Below, in pieces: positions 17,442 to 26,196 of a stretch of 64,000 bases of DNA. Position 1 is the first letter of the stretch; every line of letters starts with the position of its first letter. The notes below the pieces were generated by a model. The model was not told the DNA's origin, did not search any database, and saw only the letters and a program-made list of their open reading frames with translations. The stretch is taken from positions 1,210,001 through 1,274,000 of the forward strand of contig NZ_JBBNAD010000005.1 in the NCBI RefSeq assembly GCF_037996765.1, in the 5' to 3' direction. This DNA comes from Bdellovibrio sp. GT3. GTDB lineage: Bacteria; Bdellovibrionota; Bdellovibrionia; Bdellovibrionales; Bdellovibrionaceae. The translations under genes were made by a program, and so were the position numbers.

Positions 17442-18338
17442 ATGAACCTTTTTTCAACCTGCACGTTATTGATTCTTTCCCTGGCCTTTACGGGCTGCAA
17501 CTTTAAAAAAGCTGCTTTGGGAACCGCTGAAAATCCGATCAAATTTCACCTCGTTCCGTCTGTGGATGCAAAGGTGCTCGCTGATAATTCCAAGCTTCTG
17601 AAAGAGTATCTGGAAAAATCAACGCCTTACAAATTTCAGATCACGGTGCCCCAGTCTTTTGTGGCAGTTGTTGAGTCCTTCGGCACAAGTCGTGCGGATG
17701 TGGCGACAATTAACACCTATGGATACTATATGGCGCACAAGTCCTATGGAGTCGAAGCGCGACTGACAGTAATTCGTTATGGCCTGGGGACGTATCAGTC
17801 ACAACTACTGGCAGGAAGTAAAAGCGGGATTAAAACACTTAAGGACTTCAATGGAAAAAAAATGGCCTTTGTTGATCCGGCATCGACTTCGGGATACCTG
17901 CTTCCGCTGAAAACATTAAGGGATAAAAAGATTGAACCCAAGGAAGTTGTATTCGCGATGAACCATGATGCGGTCGTGTCGATGATCTATCAGGGACAGG
18001 TTGACGGAGGGGCTACATATTACAGTCCTCCGCAGGATGGCAAGATCGAAGACGCCCGACGACTGGTGAAGCTGCAATACCCTGATGTCGAGGAAAAAGT
18101 AAAAATCATCGAGTTGTCAGAGCCCATTCCCAATGATCCGATCGTGTTCCGCAAAGATATGCCTGAAGAGATGAAAGAAAAAATAGTCGACGTTCTTTTG
18201 CAATGGGTGGCGACACCGGAAGGAAGAAAATCTTTGGACCTGATGTTGGGTGCGACCAATTTAAAAAAAGCGACAGATGCCGACTACGACAGCGTTCGCG
18301 AAATGCTGAAGCAGATGCTACCGGCGGATAAGAAGTAA
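17442..18338 (+). CDS. phnD: PhnD-type phosphonate/phosphite ABC transporter substrate-binding lipoprotein
   Basis: This 298-residue periplasmic binding protein is anchored by a lipid: the N-terminal signal ends in the lipobox FTGC near residue 20. The body matches the PhnD/PtxB family of type 2 binding proteins: FHLVPSVDAKVL at the start, the FVDPASTSGYLLP motif (about 143-155), NHDAVVSMIYQGQVDGGATYYSP, and PNDPIVFRKDMPE. The ligand could be phosphonate, phosphite or a related oxyanion. It is the first gene of phnD-phnC-phnE; no C-P lyase genes are nearby, so import rather than cleavage is what can be claimed. Confidence 0.9.
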   Translation: MNLFSTCTLLILSLAFTGCNFKKAALGTAENPIKFHLVPSVDAKVLADNSKLLKEYLEKSTPYKFQITVPQSFVAVVESFGTSRADVATINTYGYYMAHKSYGVEARLTVIRYGLGTYQSQLLAGSKSGIKTLKDFNGKKMAFVDPASTSGYLLPLKTLRDKKIEPKEVVFAMNHDAVVSMIYQGQVDGGATYYSPPQDGKIEDARRLVKLQYPDVEEKVKIIELSEPIPNDPIVFRKDMPEEMKEKIVDVLLQWVATPEGRKSLDLMLGATNLKKATDADYDSVREMLKQMLPADKK

Positions 18339-19114
18339 TGGGTACTTTATTAAAGGTCACAGACCTGCATAAAACCTATCCCAACGGTGTTCATGCGCTT
18401 CGTGGGGTTTCCTTCGAGGTTCAGCAGGGCGAGTTTCTGGTGGTGATTGGTTTAAGCGGCTCGGGCAAATCAACCTTGATGCGTTGTTTGAATCGGCTGC
18501 AGGATCCCTCGCGTGGAGAAATCAATTTCGCCGGCAGTGATATCATGGCCCTGAAAAGTACAGAACAGATCCGTTCGTTGCGCCGGAAGATCGGTATGAT
18601 CTTTCAACAATTCAATTTGATTCCAAGACAAAGCGTTTTAAAGAATGTGCTGATGGGAGTTCTGGGGGGCAAAAAAACTTTACCCAGTATTTTAGGATTG
18701 TTTTCGGAGGAGGAAACGGCCGAAGCACTCGGAAATCTGAAACTGGTGGGGATTGCGGAAAAGGCGCATCTGCGCGCAGACCAGCTTTCAGGCGGACAAA
18801 AGCAGCGCGTGGCCATTGCGCGGGCTTTGATGCAAAAACCAGAACTCTTGCTGGCAGATGAGCCGGTGGCTTCGCTGGATCCGGCGACGTGCCATGTGGT
18901 GATGGATTATTTGAAGAAAATAAATCAGGAGCTGGGGATTACTGTCATCGCGAACTTGCACTTTTTGTCTTTGGTTCGACAGTATGCAAGCCGGGTGATC
19001 GCCTTGAAAGATGGCGAAATTGTTTTTACCGGCCGACCCGAGGAAATCACCCGGGAATGGTTCCAAAAAATATACGGGGAGGGAGCACAGGATGTTACGC
19101 CGGACAGTCTTTGA
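18338..19114 (+). CDS. phnC: PhnC-type ABC transporter ATP-binding protein
   Basis: This 258-residue ATPase has Walker A GLSGSGKST, Q-loop FQQFNLIPR, signature LSGGQKQR and Walker B LLLADEPVASLDP. The QFNLI and SVLKNVLMG segments are typical of PhnC. It starts at the ATG overlapping the phnD stop and its 3' end overlaps the permease start by 23 bases. Confidence 0.92.
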   Translation: MGTLLKVTDLHKTYPNGVHALRGVSFEVQQGEFLVVIGLSGSGKSTLMRCLNRLQDPSRGEINFAGSDIMALKSTEQIRSLRRKIGMIFQQFNLIPRQSVLKNVLMGVLGGKKTLPSILGLFSEEETAEALGNLKLVGIAEKAHLRADQLSGGQKQRVAIARALMQKPELLLADEPVASLDPATCHVVMDYLKKINQELGITVIANLHFLSLVRQYASRVIALKDGEIVFTGRPEEITREWFQKIYGEGAQDVTPDSL

Positions 19115-20099
19115 TTCTCTTTCTTTTGCCTTTTTGTTCTGCTCACTGACTGTGGCTTTGTTTGTGACCAATGAGGAACAACTGCTGAACCTGGGCATGG
19201 ACTTGGTTTTTGTTGCACTCTTTCTCGGAGTTGGGGCCGGGGTTGCAACTCTTCTGCGTAAAATCCAAGTGCAGACTTTGGGGGGCGTGTTATTTGATGC
19301 GCATCGGACTTCCGATACAAATTCCTGGTACCGCAGCTTCTGGGGCTGGCAACTGATGGTCTTGTTGGTTGTCTCGTTGGCAGTTGCATTTGTGAAAACG
19401 GATTTTTCATTCATTGAACTTTTGGATCAAAACGGATTCGCGGGTGCTGTTCGACTTTTCAAAGGTCTTTTCAATCCCAATTGGGAGGTGTTGCCTCGGG
19501 CGGTTTTGAATATTATCGAAACTGTCTTTATGGCGTTTCTTGCGACGATGATTGCGATTCCTTTTGCGTTTGTTTTAAGTTTTGCCTGCGCGAAAAATAT
19601 CATGCGCGGACCGGTTGCTTATCCCGTTTATTTGGTTCTGCGAACTATTCTGAATGTGACTCGATCCATTGAAGCTTTGATTTGGGCGATTATTTTTTCA
19701 GTGTGGGTGGGAATCGGTCCTTTTGCGGGAATGCTCGCGCTGATGATTCATTCTGTGGCCTCCTTAGCAAAACAGTATTCTGAAATGGTCGAGGCCGTGG
19801 AGGATGGTCCGATCGAAGCCATCGAGTCAACGGGAGCCGGCAAGGTGCAGACTGTCTGGTATGCGATTGTCCCTCAGGTGGTTCTGCCGTATATTTCATT
19901 TACGGTGTATCGCTGGGACATCAATGTGCGCATGGCAACTGTCATCGGTATGGTCGGCGGTGGTGGCATAGGCACCATGCTGATACAGTATCAGGGACAG
20001 GCCATGTGGAGAGAAGTTGGTTGTATCATCGTCGTGATTGCCGTCGTCGTCTGGGCCCTGGATCTTGCATCCGCACACATCCGCGAGGCATTGAAATAG
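19092..20099 (+). CDS. phnE: PhnE-type ABC transporter permease
   Basis: This inner-membrane permease has about 335 residues and around seven hydrophobic segments, with the BPD-type permease loop EAIESTGAGKVQTVWYAIVPQV (EAA motif). The ATG at 19092 is chosen because GGGGAGGGAGCA precedes it and the protein then begins with a positive residue and a membrane helix; a longer frame to 19011 would overlap phnC more and adds a hydrophilic stretch. About 100 extra N-terminal residues with a helix pair precede the conserved core. Confidence 0.88.
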   Translation: MLRRTVFDSLSFAFLFCSLTVALFVTNEEQLLNLGMDLVFVALFLGVGAGVATLLRKIQVQTLGGVLFDAHRTSDTNSWYRSFWGWQLMVLLVVSLAVAFVKTDFSFIELLDQNGFAGAVRLFKGLFNPNWEVLPRAVLNIIETVFMAFLATMIAIPFAFVLSFACAKNIMRGPVAYPVYLVLRTILNVTRSIEALIWAIIFSVWVGIGPFAGMLALMIHSVASLAKQYSEMVEAVEDGPIEAIESTGAGKVQTVWYAIVPQVVLPYISFTVYRWDINVRMATVIGMVGGGGIGTMLIQYQGQAMWREVGCIIVVIAVVVWALDLASAHIREALK

Positions 20100-20112
20100 G
20101 AAAGAGGATAGT

Positions 20113-20517
20113 ATGAAGGAATTTGGAAACTATAAACTATTGATCCGCGAATCACACATCGATTCCTATGGGCACGTTAACAATGCCGTTTACTTGTCCC
20201 TTTATGAGGAAGCCCGCTGGGAGGCGATCACTCCGCGAGGTTTTGGATTTAAAGATGTTCACCGCATGCAGCAAGGCCCGGTCATTCTTGAAGTGAGTAT
20301 AAAATTCATGAAAGAAATCAAATTACGCGAAACTATCAACATCGTATCAAGCATGATGGACTACGAGGGTAAAATTGGTCACATGAAGCAGCAGATGATC
20401 AAAGAGGATGGGACGATTGCGAGCGAGGCCGTGTTTACTTTCGGTTTGTTTGATATGCAGGCGCGAAAAATGATTCTACCCACACCCGAATGGAAAAAAG
20501 CCTGCGGTTTGGATTAA
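20113..20517 (+). CDS. 4HBT-family acyl-CoA thioesterase
   Basis: This 134-residue hot-dog-fold protein has the YbgC/FcbC-type motif HIDSYGHVNNAVYLSLYEEARWEAI (Asp and HVNN near residues 17-24), which forms the catalytic and CoA-binding region. It likely hydrolyses an acyl-CoA. It lies 13 bases after phnE on the same strand with AAAGAGG upstream, so it may be read through from that operon, although a functional link to phosphonate uptake is not apparent. Confidence 0.85.
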   Translation: MKEFGNYKLLIRESHIDSYGHVNNAVYLSLYEEARWEAITPRGFGFKDVHRMQQGPVILEVSIKFMKEIKLRETINIVSSMMDYEGKIGHMKQQMIKEDGTIASEAVFTFGLFDMQARKMILPTPEWKKACGLD

Positions 20518-20520
20518 TTG

Positions 20521-21396
20521 CTAATCATCAAAATGTTCGATCAGGGCTGACTTCATGTTGGCCCATTTTTTTTCGCCCACCGAAGCCGCGTCGATCATAA
20601 TGTGATGGAATCGCGAGGCACGACTGAAAGGTCTCTTCTGAACCTGATAGGTTTTCCAGTTCGTCAGATGATTCGCACGGATATACTCCATTGTACCGTA
20701 GGGATTGATCAACTCATCTTTGAGATCATAAAACAACAGGGTGGATGTGTTGATTCTGCGCCCATTCGTGTTTTGGGACAGAGACAGACTGACATCAAGA
20801 GTCGCCTTATATGCAGATACCGGAGTGCCCAGTGCATTGGCATAGTAATCCCGATTCATAATATTGGGAATGACGGCCAGTGGGTTCAGGCTGTTCAGCA
20901 GTCGCCATAGAAATCCGGATCGTCGAATGGACAGGGCCGGGGCAAACAAAGCCATTTTATCAAAATGAACGTGGGGAAATTTGTTTGCAATCGCCACACC
21001 CATGACTCCGCCCAATGAAAAGCCGACAAAGTAAACCGGCATATCGTATTTTGTGGCTCTTTGGTTTGCCATGCAATAGGCGCGCAAGGTGTCTCTTTCC
21101 CACATTTTTGCAGAGACGCGTTTAAAGATGTTTATATTATCGTTGTGTCCTGAAAGCACGACATGCAGGACATCGATGCGGTCAGCAAGCAGAGCATTTT
21201 CTATCGAACGCATTTTGCCCGGATTGATATTAAGGCCATGAATCACTATGGCAGCCGCCCTGGCTGGTTGTTGCTGGCTTAAACGCCATTCAGCCCTTGA
21301 GTCGCTCCCGCGCAGCAGAGAAGGGCAGTTATCCGCCCAGACCGGTAAAGATAAAGTGAACAACAACAGAAATGCAATAACGAGTCGAGTACTCAT
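20521..21396 (-). CDS. Secreted alpha/beta-hydrolase
   Basis: This protein has 291 residues from ATG 21396. A signal peptide covers about residues 1-21 (VIAFLLLFTLSLPVWA). The fold markers are VIHGLNINPGKM (oxyanion-hole region), the nucleophile elbow GFSLGG and a late acidic plus HH region (FHHIMID). It is most likely a periplasmic or exported esterase or lipase; the substrate is unknown. The start at 21396 is supported by GTGAGGTG upstream; a GTG 15 bases earlier is possible. It converges with the thioesterase gene with only three bases between them. Confidence 0.82.
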   Translation of the reverse strand: MSTRLVIAFLLLFTLSLPVWADNCPSLLRGSDSRAEWRLSQQQPARAAAIVIHGLNINPGKMRSIENALLADRIDVLHVVLSGHNDNINIFKRVSAKMWERDTLRAYCMANQRATKYDMPVYFVGFSLGGVMGVAIANKFPHVHFDKMALFAPALSIRRSGFLWRLLNSLNPLAVIPNIMNRDYYANALGTPVSAYKATLDVSLSLSQNTNGRRINTSTLLFYDLKDELINPYGTMEYIRANHLTNWKTYQVQKRPFSRASRFHHIMIDAASVGEKKWANMKSALIEHFDD

Positions 21397-21682
21397 GGAG
21401 CCACACCTCACGCAATACTGCTTTTAAGGAGAGGCTAAGGAAGGCGTCGTAAGGTGTAAATATAATTGGGTATGTATCTTGAGGTCGGGTTGGACCTTGG
21501 CCGAGGTCGTTTGTCTCAGATGTGGAAAATGAATAATTGTTTACAATACCTTGGATTTGGAAAAAGTGTTGCCTAGAAGTTCGACGAAAAACCATGGAAC
21601 ATTTTGAGGTAAAATGACTAATATCCGACAGTTAAGTCATCAGTTTTTTGAACCGATAGGGAAACTCAAGGAGCACTGAACG
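21397..21682. other. Intergenic region before the GYF_2-PilZ gene
   Basis: These 286 bases hold no ORF with a good start. Seen: a TATAAT at 21461 without a clear -35 box, a small inverted pair GACCT...AGGTC in the GGACCTTGGCCGAGGTC stretch and an AT-rich stretch before the gene. It probably contains divergent promoters for the hydrolase and the PilZ gene. Confidence 0.4.
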
Positions 21683-22489
21683 ATGGGAAAACAGTATTAT
21701 CTTTCTAATAATGGGACTCATATCGGACCTTACACTTTTGAAGTTGTCCTGCAAAAAGTTGAATCCCACGAACATCAATGGACTGATTACGTCTATGACG
21801 AAACGATCGGTGACTGGGTTATGTTGATGGAACATCCTGAATTTTCAGTGAAAGTTTCCACCAAACCAACTACACGTCCAGAAGAGGCACCAGAGACAGC
21901 TGCAGAGATTCCGGCATCCGAGGGTCTTAAAGATAAAGAGTGGTTCATCCTTAAAGAAGGTAACAACTACGGTCCTTTCTCTCCTGTTGAAGTTGTGCAG
22001 ATGCTTCAGGAAAAGACTTTGTTTGAATACGACTATATTTGGCATGCACGCATGGCAAACTGGTCACGTGTGGCAGAAGTCGAGGAGTTTGCTCCTGACA
22101 AAATCCGCGCAATGAAGCACTCCAATGACACTGGACTTGCGGAGATTTTCTTCCGCCGTCGTCATGCTCGTGCGGCATACGGTGCCAGCTTGATTGTTCA
22201 TAATAATAAAACTGTGTTCCGTGGTCAGGCATTGGAGATCAGTGCTGGTGGTGCGGGTGTTATGATTGACAACCCGAACTTGCAACCAGGGCAGTCTTTG
22301 TTTTTGCATTTCCAACCGGGTGACGGTGTGCCGCCATTCAATGCAGTTTGCCAGATCGTCAGCAAGCAATTCATTAAAGAGCTTGCGCCAAAAGGTTCTG
22401 ATTCTGTCAGATACGGGGTTAAGTTCACGACAGTGAGCCAATCCGTGCGCGAAAGCATCAAGACTTTCACGACAGCAAAAGCGGCCTAG
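21683..22489 (+). CDS. GYF_2-GYF_2-PilZ protein (putative c-di-GMP receptor)
   Basis: This 268-residue soluble protein has two GYF_2 domains, one at about residues 5-60 (YYLSNNGTHIGPYTFEVVLQKV) and one at about 83-140 (WFILKEGNNYGPFSPVEVVQML), then a PilZ domain at about 153-260. The PilZ domain has the arginine motif FRRRHARA and ISAGGAGV (the S-x-x-G motif), both needed to bind c-di-GMP in this family. It is therefore a likely c-di-GMP-controlled peptide-binding adaptor. It stands alone with its own upstream region of about 280 bases and a clear ribosome site (CAAGGAGCAC). Confidence 0.88.
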   Translation: MGKQYYLSNNGTHIGPYTFEVVLQKVESHEHQWTDYVYDETIGDWVMLMEHPEFSVKVSTKPTTRPEEAPETAAEIPASEGLKDKEWFILKEGNNYGPFSPVEVVQMLQEKTLFEYDYIWHARMANWSRVAEVEEFAPDKIRAMKHSNDTGLAEIFFRRRHARAAYGASLIVHNNKTVFRGQALEISAGGAGVMIDNPNLQPGQSLFLHFQPGDGVPPFNAVCQIVSKQFIKELAPKGSDSVRYGVKFTTVSQSVRESIKTFTTAKAA

Positions 22490-22515
22490 GTTTTTTTAAT
22501 TACTTTTTAGAATTG

Positions 22516-22546
22516 GTGGCAGAGGGTCCAAGGACTACTCTGCCAC
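22516..22546. terminator. Inverted repeat between convergent genes
   Basis: GTGGCAGAG (22516-22524) is the exact reverse complement of CTCTGCCAC (22538-22546). It lies between the PilZ gene and the convergent ABC gene (overlapping the latter's stop) and is preceded on the plus strand by a T-rich run. It is probably a shared terminator-type hairpin, but there is no T-run right after the stem. Confidence 0.45.
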
Positions 22547-24361
22547 TTCCATTTTGGAATTACTGGTTTCCGGATTGGCAATCAATGGGGACTTATCACC
22601 CGCCGAAGCGAATTGATAGTATATGCCCTTGGCATCCATGAGTTCCTGATGAGTTCCCACTTCCGCGACATTGCCTTGATTCAGAACGACAATACGATCA
22701 CATTGCTCGATGGTCGACAGGCGGTGGGCGATAATAATGCTGGTGCGGCCCTTGGTGATTTCATGGGTCGCTTCCTGAATGATGTGCTCACTTTCAGAGT
22801 CAATATTGGCTGTCGCCTCGTCCAGAATCAAAATATCCGGATTGAATGCCAGGATACGCGCGAAGGCGATCAACTGTCTTTCGCCGACCGACAGATTCGC
22901 ACCACGCTCATCCACCGGACTGTTCAAATCCCGCCCGGTGCGATCCAAAAGCCGCATATAGCCGGTTTTCTCGCAGGCCGCTGCAATTTGTTCGTCTGAA
23001 ACACGAGGGTCTCCCAAACCAATATTGTTGCGAATGGTTCCACGGAAAATAAAGTTGTCTTGTTGTACAACTCCCACGTGGTGACGGATCTCCTCGCGTG
23101 CGATGCTTTCAATAGGCAGACCATCAATGAACACCGTGCTTTCAGGGGCGTCGTAAAAACGCTGCAGCAAGGAGATAAACGTGGATTTACCACTTCCGGT
23201 ACGTCCCACCAGTGCGATGGATTCACCCGGTTTGAAATGCAGATTCACGTCCTTCAGAACCAAAGGCAGACTTTCTTCGTAACGGAAGTTCAAATTACGA
23301 ATCTCAATGTCTCCGCGGACTGTTTTAGGGGAAGTGAGCTGTTCCTGCTCGTGTTCCTTGTTTTCGTCCATCAAAGTGAAAATACGTTCGGCACTGGTGA
23401 GTGAGTTTTGGAACTGTTGATACTTTTCCAGAATCTCGCGCAAGGGTGGAATAAAATCCTGAATGTTCATCAGGAAGGCGATCAATGATCCGATGGCGAT
23501 GGAATTTTCCGCGCTCATCAATCCACCAAAATAAAGTGCAGAGGTGATGGTCACGGCATTGAACAGATTCATAATTGGCTGCATTAATGCATAAGCATAA
23601 ATCGAGCGCATGTTGGTGTCGCGGTAGCTGGTGGACAAGTTGCTGAACCGATCCCTGTTGCGGCGAACACGGTTATATAGTTGCACCACTTTGATGCCAT
23701 TCAGATTTTCAGCCAGAAAAGCATTAATGACAGAAAGTTTGCGCTTTTGCTCGTGCAGAATGTCGCGAATTTTGTTGCTCAGGTAAAATGAGGCCCAGAT
23801 AAACAGAGGTGCCATGACCAACGATATCAGAGTCAGCTTCCATGAAATAAGAGCCAGAGCAATGACAACCGAGCAGATCACCACGAACTGAGTAAAGACG
23901 GTAATGACACCTTCGGTGAACAGTTCCCCCAAGGATGCCACATCATTGGTCAAACGGGTGACGATGCGACCCGTGGGTGTCTTATTGAAGAATTGCAAAG
24001 GCAGTCTTTGCACGTGGTTCATTAAATCTTCACGCAAATGGAAAAGCATTCTGTTGCCGAAAAGCTGGAACAGCAGGTTGTTCGAAAATGAAAAACAGGT
24101 GCGCAGAATTTCCAGCCCCAGGTAAACGAAGGCCACCCAGGTGAACAGCTCGTAGTTCTTGCCCTTGACTCCATGATCAATCGCATAGCCGATCAAAGCC
24201 GGAACCAGGCGCGCAACCAGGGCGCCGCCAAAGACAGCAAAGATCGCCAAAAACAAAAGTGTTTTTTCGCGTCGGGCATAAGGCCACAAGCGTTTGAATA
24301 GAACTGGATAAGTGACCTTGGTTTTGACCAGGTCTTCATTCATGAAATTGTCGTTATTCAT
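22535..24361 (-). CDS. ABC exporter half-transporter with canonical ATPase site (MdlB-like)
   Basis: This 608-residue half-transporter has an N-terminal six-helix membrane domain (about residues 25-320) and a C-terminal ATPase domain: Walker A GRTGSGKST, signature LSVGERQ, Walker B ILILDEATANID with the catalytic Glu present, and IIAHRLST. The LSVG signature resembles E. coli MdlB. It overlaps the partner gene upstream by eight bases, indicating a heterodimeric exporter. The substrate is unknown; such pairs export lipids, peptides or drugs. Confidence 0.92.
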   Translation of the reverse strand: MNNDNFMNEDLVKTKVTYPVLFKRLWPYARREKTLLFLAIFAVFGGALVARLVPALIGYAIDHGVKGKNYELFTWVAFVYLGLEILRTCFSFSNNLLFQLFGNRMLFHLREDLMNHVQRLPLQFFNKTPTGRIVTRLTNDVASLGELFTEGVITVFTQFVVICSVVIALALISWKLTLISLVMAPLFIWASFYLSNKIRDILHEQKRKLSVINAFLAENLNGIKVVQLYNRVRRNRDRFSNLSTSYRDTNMRSIYAYALMQPIMNLFNAVTITSALYFGGLMSAENSIAIGSLIAFLMNIQDFIPPLREILEKYQQFQNSLTSAERIFTLMDENKEHEQEQLTSPKTVRGDIEIRNLNFRYEESLPLVLKDVNLHFKPGESIALVGRTGSGKSTFISLLQRFYDAPESTVFIDGLPIESIAREEIRHHVGVVQQDNFIFRGTIRNNIGLGDPRVSDEQIAAACEKTGYMRLLDRTGRDLNSPVDERGANLSVGERQLIAFARILAFNPDILILDEATANIDSESEHIIQEATHEITKGRTSIIIAHRLSTIEQCDRIVVLNQGNVAEVGTHQELMDAKGIYYQFASAGDKSPLIANPETSNSKMEVAE

Positions 24362-26114
24362 GATTCACTCCCTGGCCTTGAATGCTGACGGTCTTTTGGA
24401 ACGTCGGACTGACTTTCAGAACTTCTTCGTAGGTCCCCAGCGCTTCGACTTCGCCATCGCGAATTATCAGCAGTCTGTCGACTGTTTTAAGCGAGGACAG
24501 GCGATGCGCCACAATGATTCGACTCATGGAGCCCTGGTTTTTGCCAAGCTCTTTCTCAATGGCTTTCTCGGTGCGCGTGTCCACGGCACTCAAAGAGTCA
24601 TCCAGTATCAGCACAGGAGTTTTCATGATCAATCCGCGCGCAATTGTCAGGCGCTGTTTTTGTCCACCGGAAAGATTCACTCCGCGCTCACCCAATTGAG
24701 ATTCAAATTGATGTGGCAGGGATTGTATTTCCCGGGTCAGGTCCACTGTTTCAGTCATGTTCAGGATGGCCTCATCAGAAGCCCGTTCTGCAAGTCCAAA
24801 GCTGACATTTTCAGAAATGCTTTCGCTGAACAGGAAGGCCTCCTGCGGGACCAGAAGGAAGGTGCGATGCAAGGATTCCTGCGTGACATCTTCGATGCGG
24901 TGACCGTTGATCAGAATTTCACCCTCGGCCAGTGGATACATGCGGGTTAAAAGATTCAGAAGCGTGGTCTTCCCGGCGCCAACAGGCCCCATAATGCCCA
25001 GGCTTTCGCCGGCCTTTAGCGTGAACGAAACATTTTTCAGCGCGTAAACCGTGCTGCTGGTGTGTTTGTAGGAGACGTTTTTAAATTCCAGGGTCTGGAA
25101 CTTGGTAATTTCAATTTTGCCCAGATCTGGAATATCAGTTTCTGTTTTCAGAACATCCTTGATCCGATCAAAGGAAGCATAGCCTTTTTGCATCATCGAA
25201 AAACCCATGCCCAATGCCGTCATAGGCCACACCATTTTTTGAATGTAGCGATGAAATGCAAAGAAGGTTCCGATGGTGACGGTACCGGCGTAAAGGTCGT
25301 CCTTGGCGATGAAAAGCAGAATCACACTTCCAGAAGTGACTCCGAACTCCATCACCGGAACAAAGAGCGAGTCCACCTTAGCAACTTTGTTGCAGGCTTT
25401 TTCAAAAGCAGCACTGACGCCATTGAACAACTGAGTGCGGTTGTCTTCCTGGGAAAAGCTTTTGATCACGCGAATGCCACCCACTGTTTCCTGAGCGACT
25501 CCAGTCAGCTCGGAAAAGCGGTCTTGTTGAATTTTGTAATTCGTGTGAATCAGGCGCATGACTTTCCAGATCATCAAAGGAACCAACGGAAGAAATATCA
25601 GCACCTTCCATGTCCAGGACCAGTTCATGGTGATCATGATCGGCAGCACGATGGCTATGATGATCACTCCATCAGCCAGAATCAAAAGCCCGGGACCGAT
25701 TGCCTGACGGAACGATTGCACATCGTTGGTCAGCAGGCTCATCAATTCACCGACCTGATTTTTATGGAAAAAGTTGGGACCCAGGGAAGTCAAATGGCGG
25801 AAAATTTTTTGGCGGATGTGCTCGGCTGCATAGGTATGAAACTTACCGAAAAAAGCACGCCAGCCCAAGCGCGTGGCTGCAAGACTTGCCATCACCAGTG
25901 CAAAGATCGCACAGGTTTTTGTGATCTCACTCATCGGGGCCTGGGACTCGATGCTGTCGATGATATGCTTCATGATCAGCGGGTAAATGCCATCCAGCGC
26001 ATTGGTCAAAAACAGAAAGAGCATGCCAAGGCTGAAAGCTCTTGGATTGTTTTTTATATAGAACAAAAGGGGGCGCTTATAGAGGAAGGCATTTTCTGAG
26101 GCTTGCATCGGCAT
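24354..26114 (-). CDS. ABC exporter half-transporter with degenerate catalytic residue (MdlA-like)
   Basis: This 586-residue partner of the downstream exporter has a membrane domain (about residues 20-310) and an ATPase domain with Walker A GPVGAGKTT and signature LSGGQKQR. Walker B reads LILDDSLSAVD, so the catalytic Glu is Asp, as in MdlA-type halves of asymmetric exporters. The pair would thus have one strong and one weak ATP site. The start is ATG 26114, with another in-frame ATG at 26108. It is the first gene of the two-gene operon. Confidence 0.92.
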   Translation of the reverse strand: MPMQASENAFLYKRPLLFYIKNNPRAFSLGMLFLFLTNALDGIYPLIMKHIIDSIESQAPMSEITKTCAIFALVMASLAATRLGWRAFFGKFHTYAAEHIRQKIFRHLTSLGPNFFHKNQVGELMSLLTNDVQSFRQAIGPGLLILADGVIIIAIVLPIMITMNWSWTWKVLIFLPLVPLMIWKVMRLIHTNYKIQQDRFSELTGVAQETVGGIRVIKSFSQEDNRTQLFNGVSAAFEKACNKVAKVDSLFVPVMEFGVTSGSVILLFIAKDDLYAGTVTIGTFFAFHRYIQKMVWPMTALGMGFSMMQKGYASFDRIKDVLKTETDIPDLGKIEITKFQTLEFKNVSYKHTSSTVYALKNVSFTLKAGESLGIMGPVGAGKTTLLNLLTRMYPLAEGEILINGHRIEDVTQESLHRTFLLVPQEAFLFSESISENVSFGLAERASDEAILNMTETVDLTREIQSLPHQFESQLGERGVNLSGGQKQRLTIARGLIMKTPVLILDDSLSAVDTRTEKAIEKELGKNQGSMSRIIVAHRLSSLKTVDRLLIIRDGEVEALGTYEEVLKVSPTFQKTVSIQGQGVNHE

Positions 26115-26163
26115 TGAATCTAATGTTTATCCCCGGCATCTACAAGGGATTTGCCTCAGGTAT

Positions 26164-26169
26164 TATAAT
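26164..26169 (+). promoter_or_regulatory. Possible -10 box for the XRE-type gene
   Basis: A perfect TATAAT lies 28 bases before the ATG, leaving a short leader with the TTGGAGG ribosome site. No good -35 box is seen at the right distance, so an activator may be needed or the match may be chance. Confidence 0.35.
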
Positions 26170-26196
26170 ACAGTACTCTGCTTCTTGGAGGCTGAC

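Noticed and set aside
25062-26099. A 345-codon plus-strand ORF opposite the ABC exporter gene.
   Set aside because: It is the antisense shadow of a well-supported ABC gene and its translation has no recognisable domain and an unnatural His/Gln-rich make-up.
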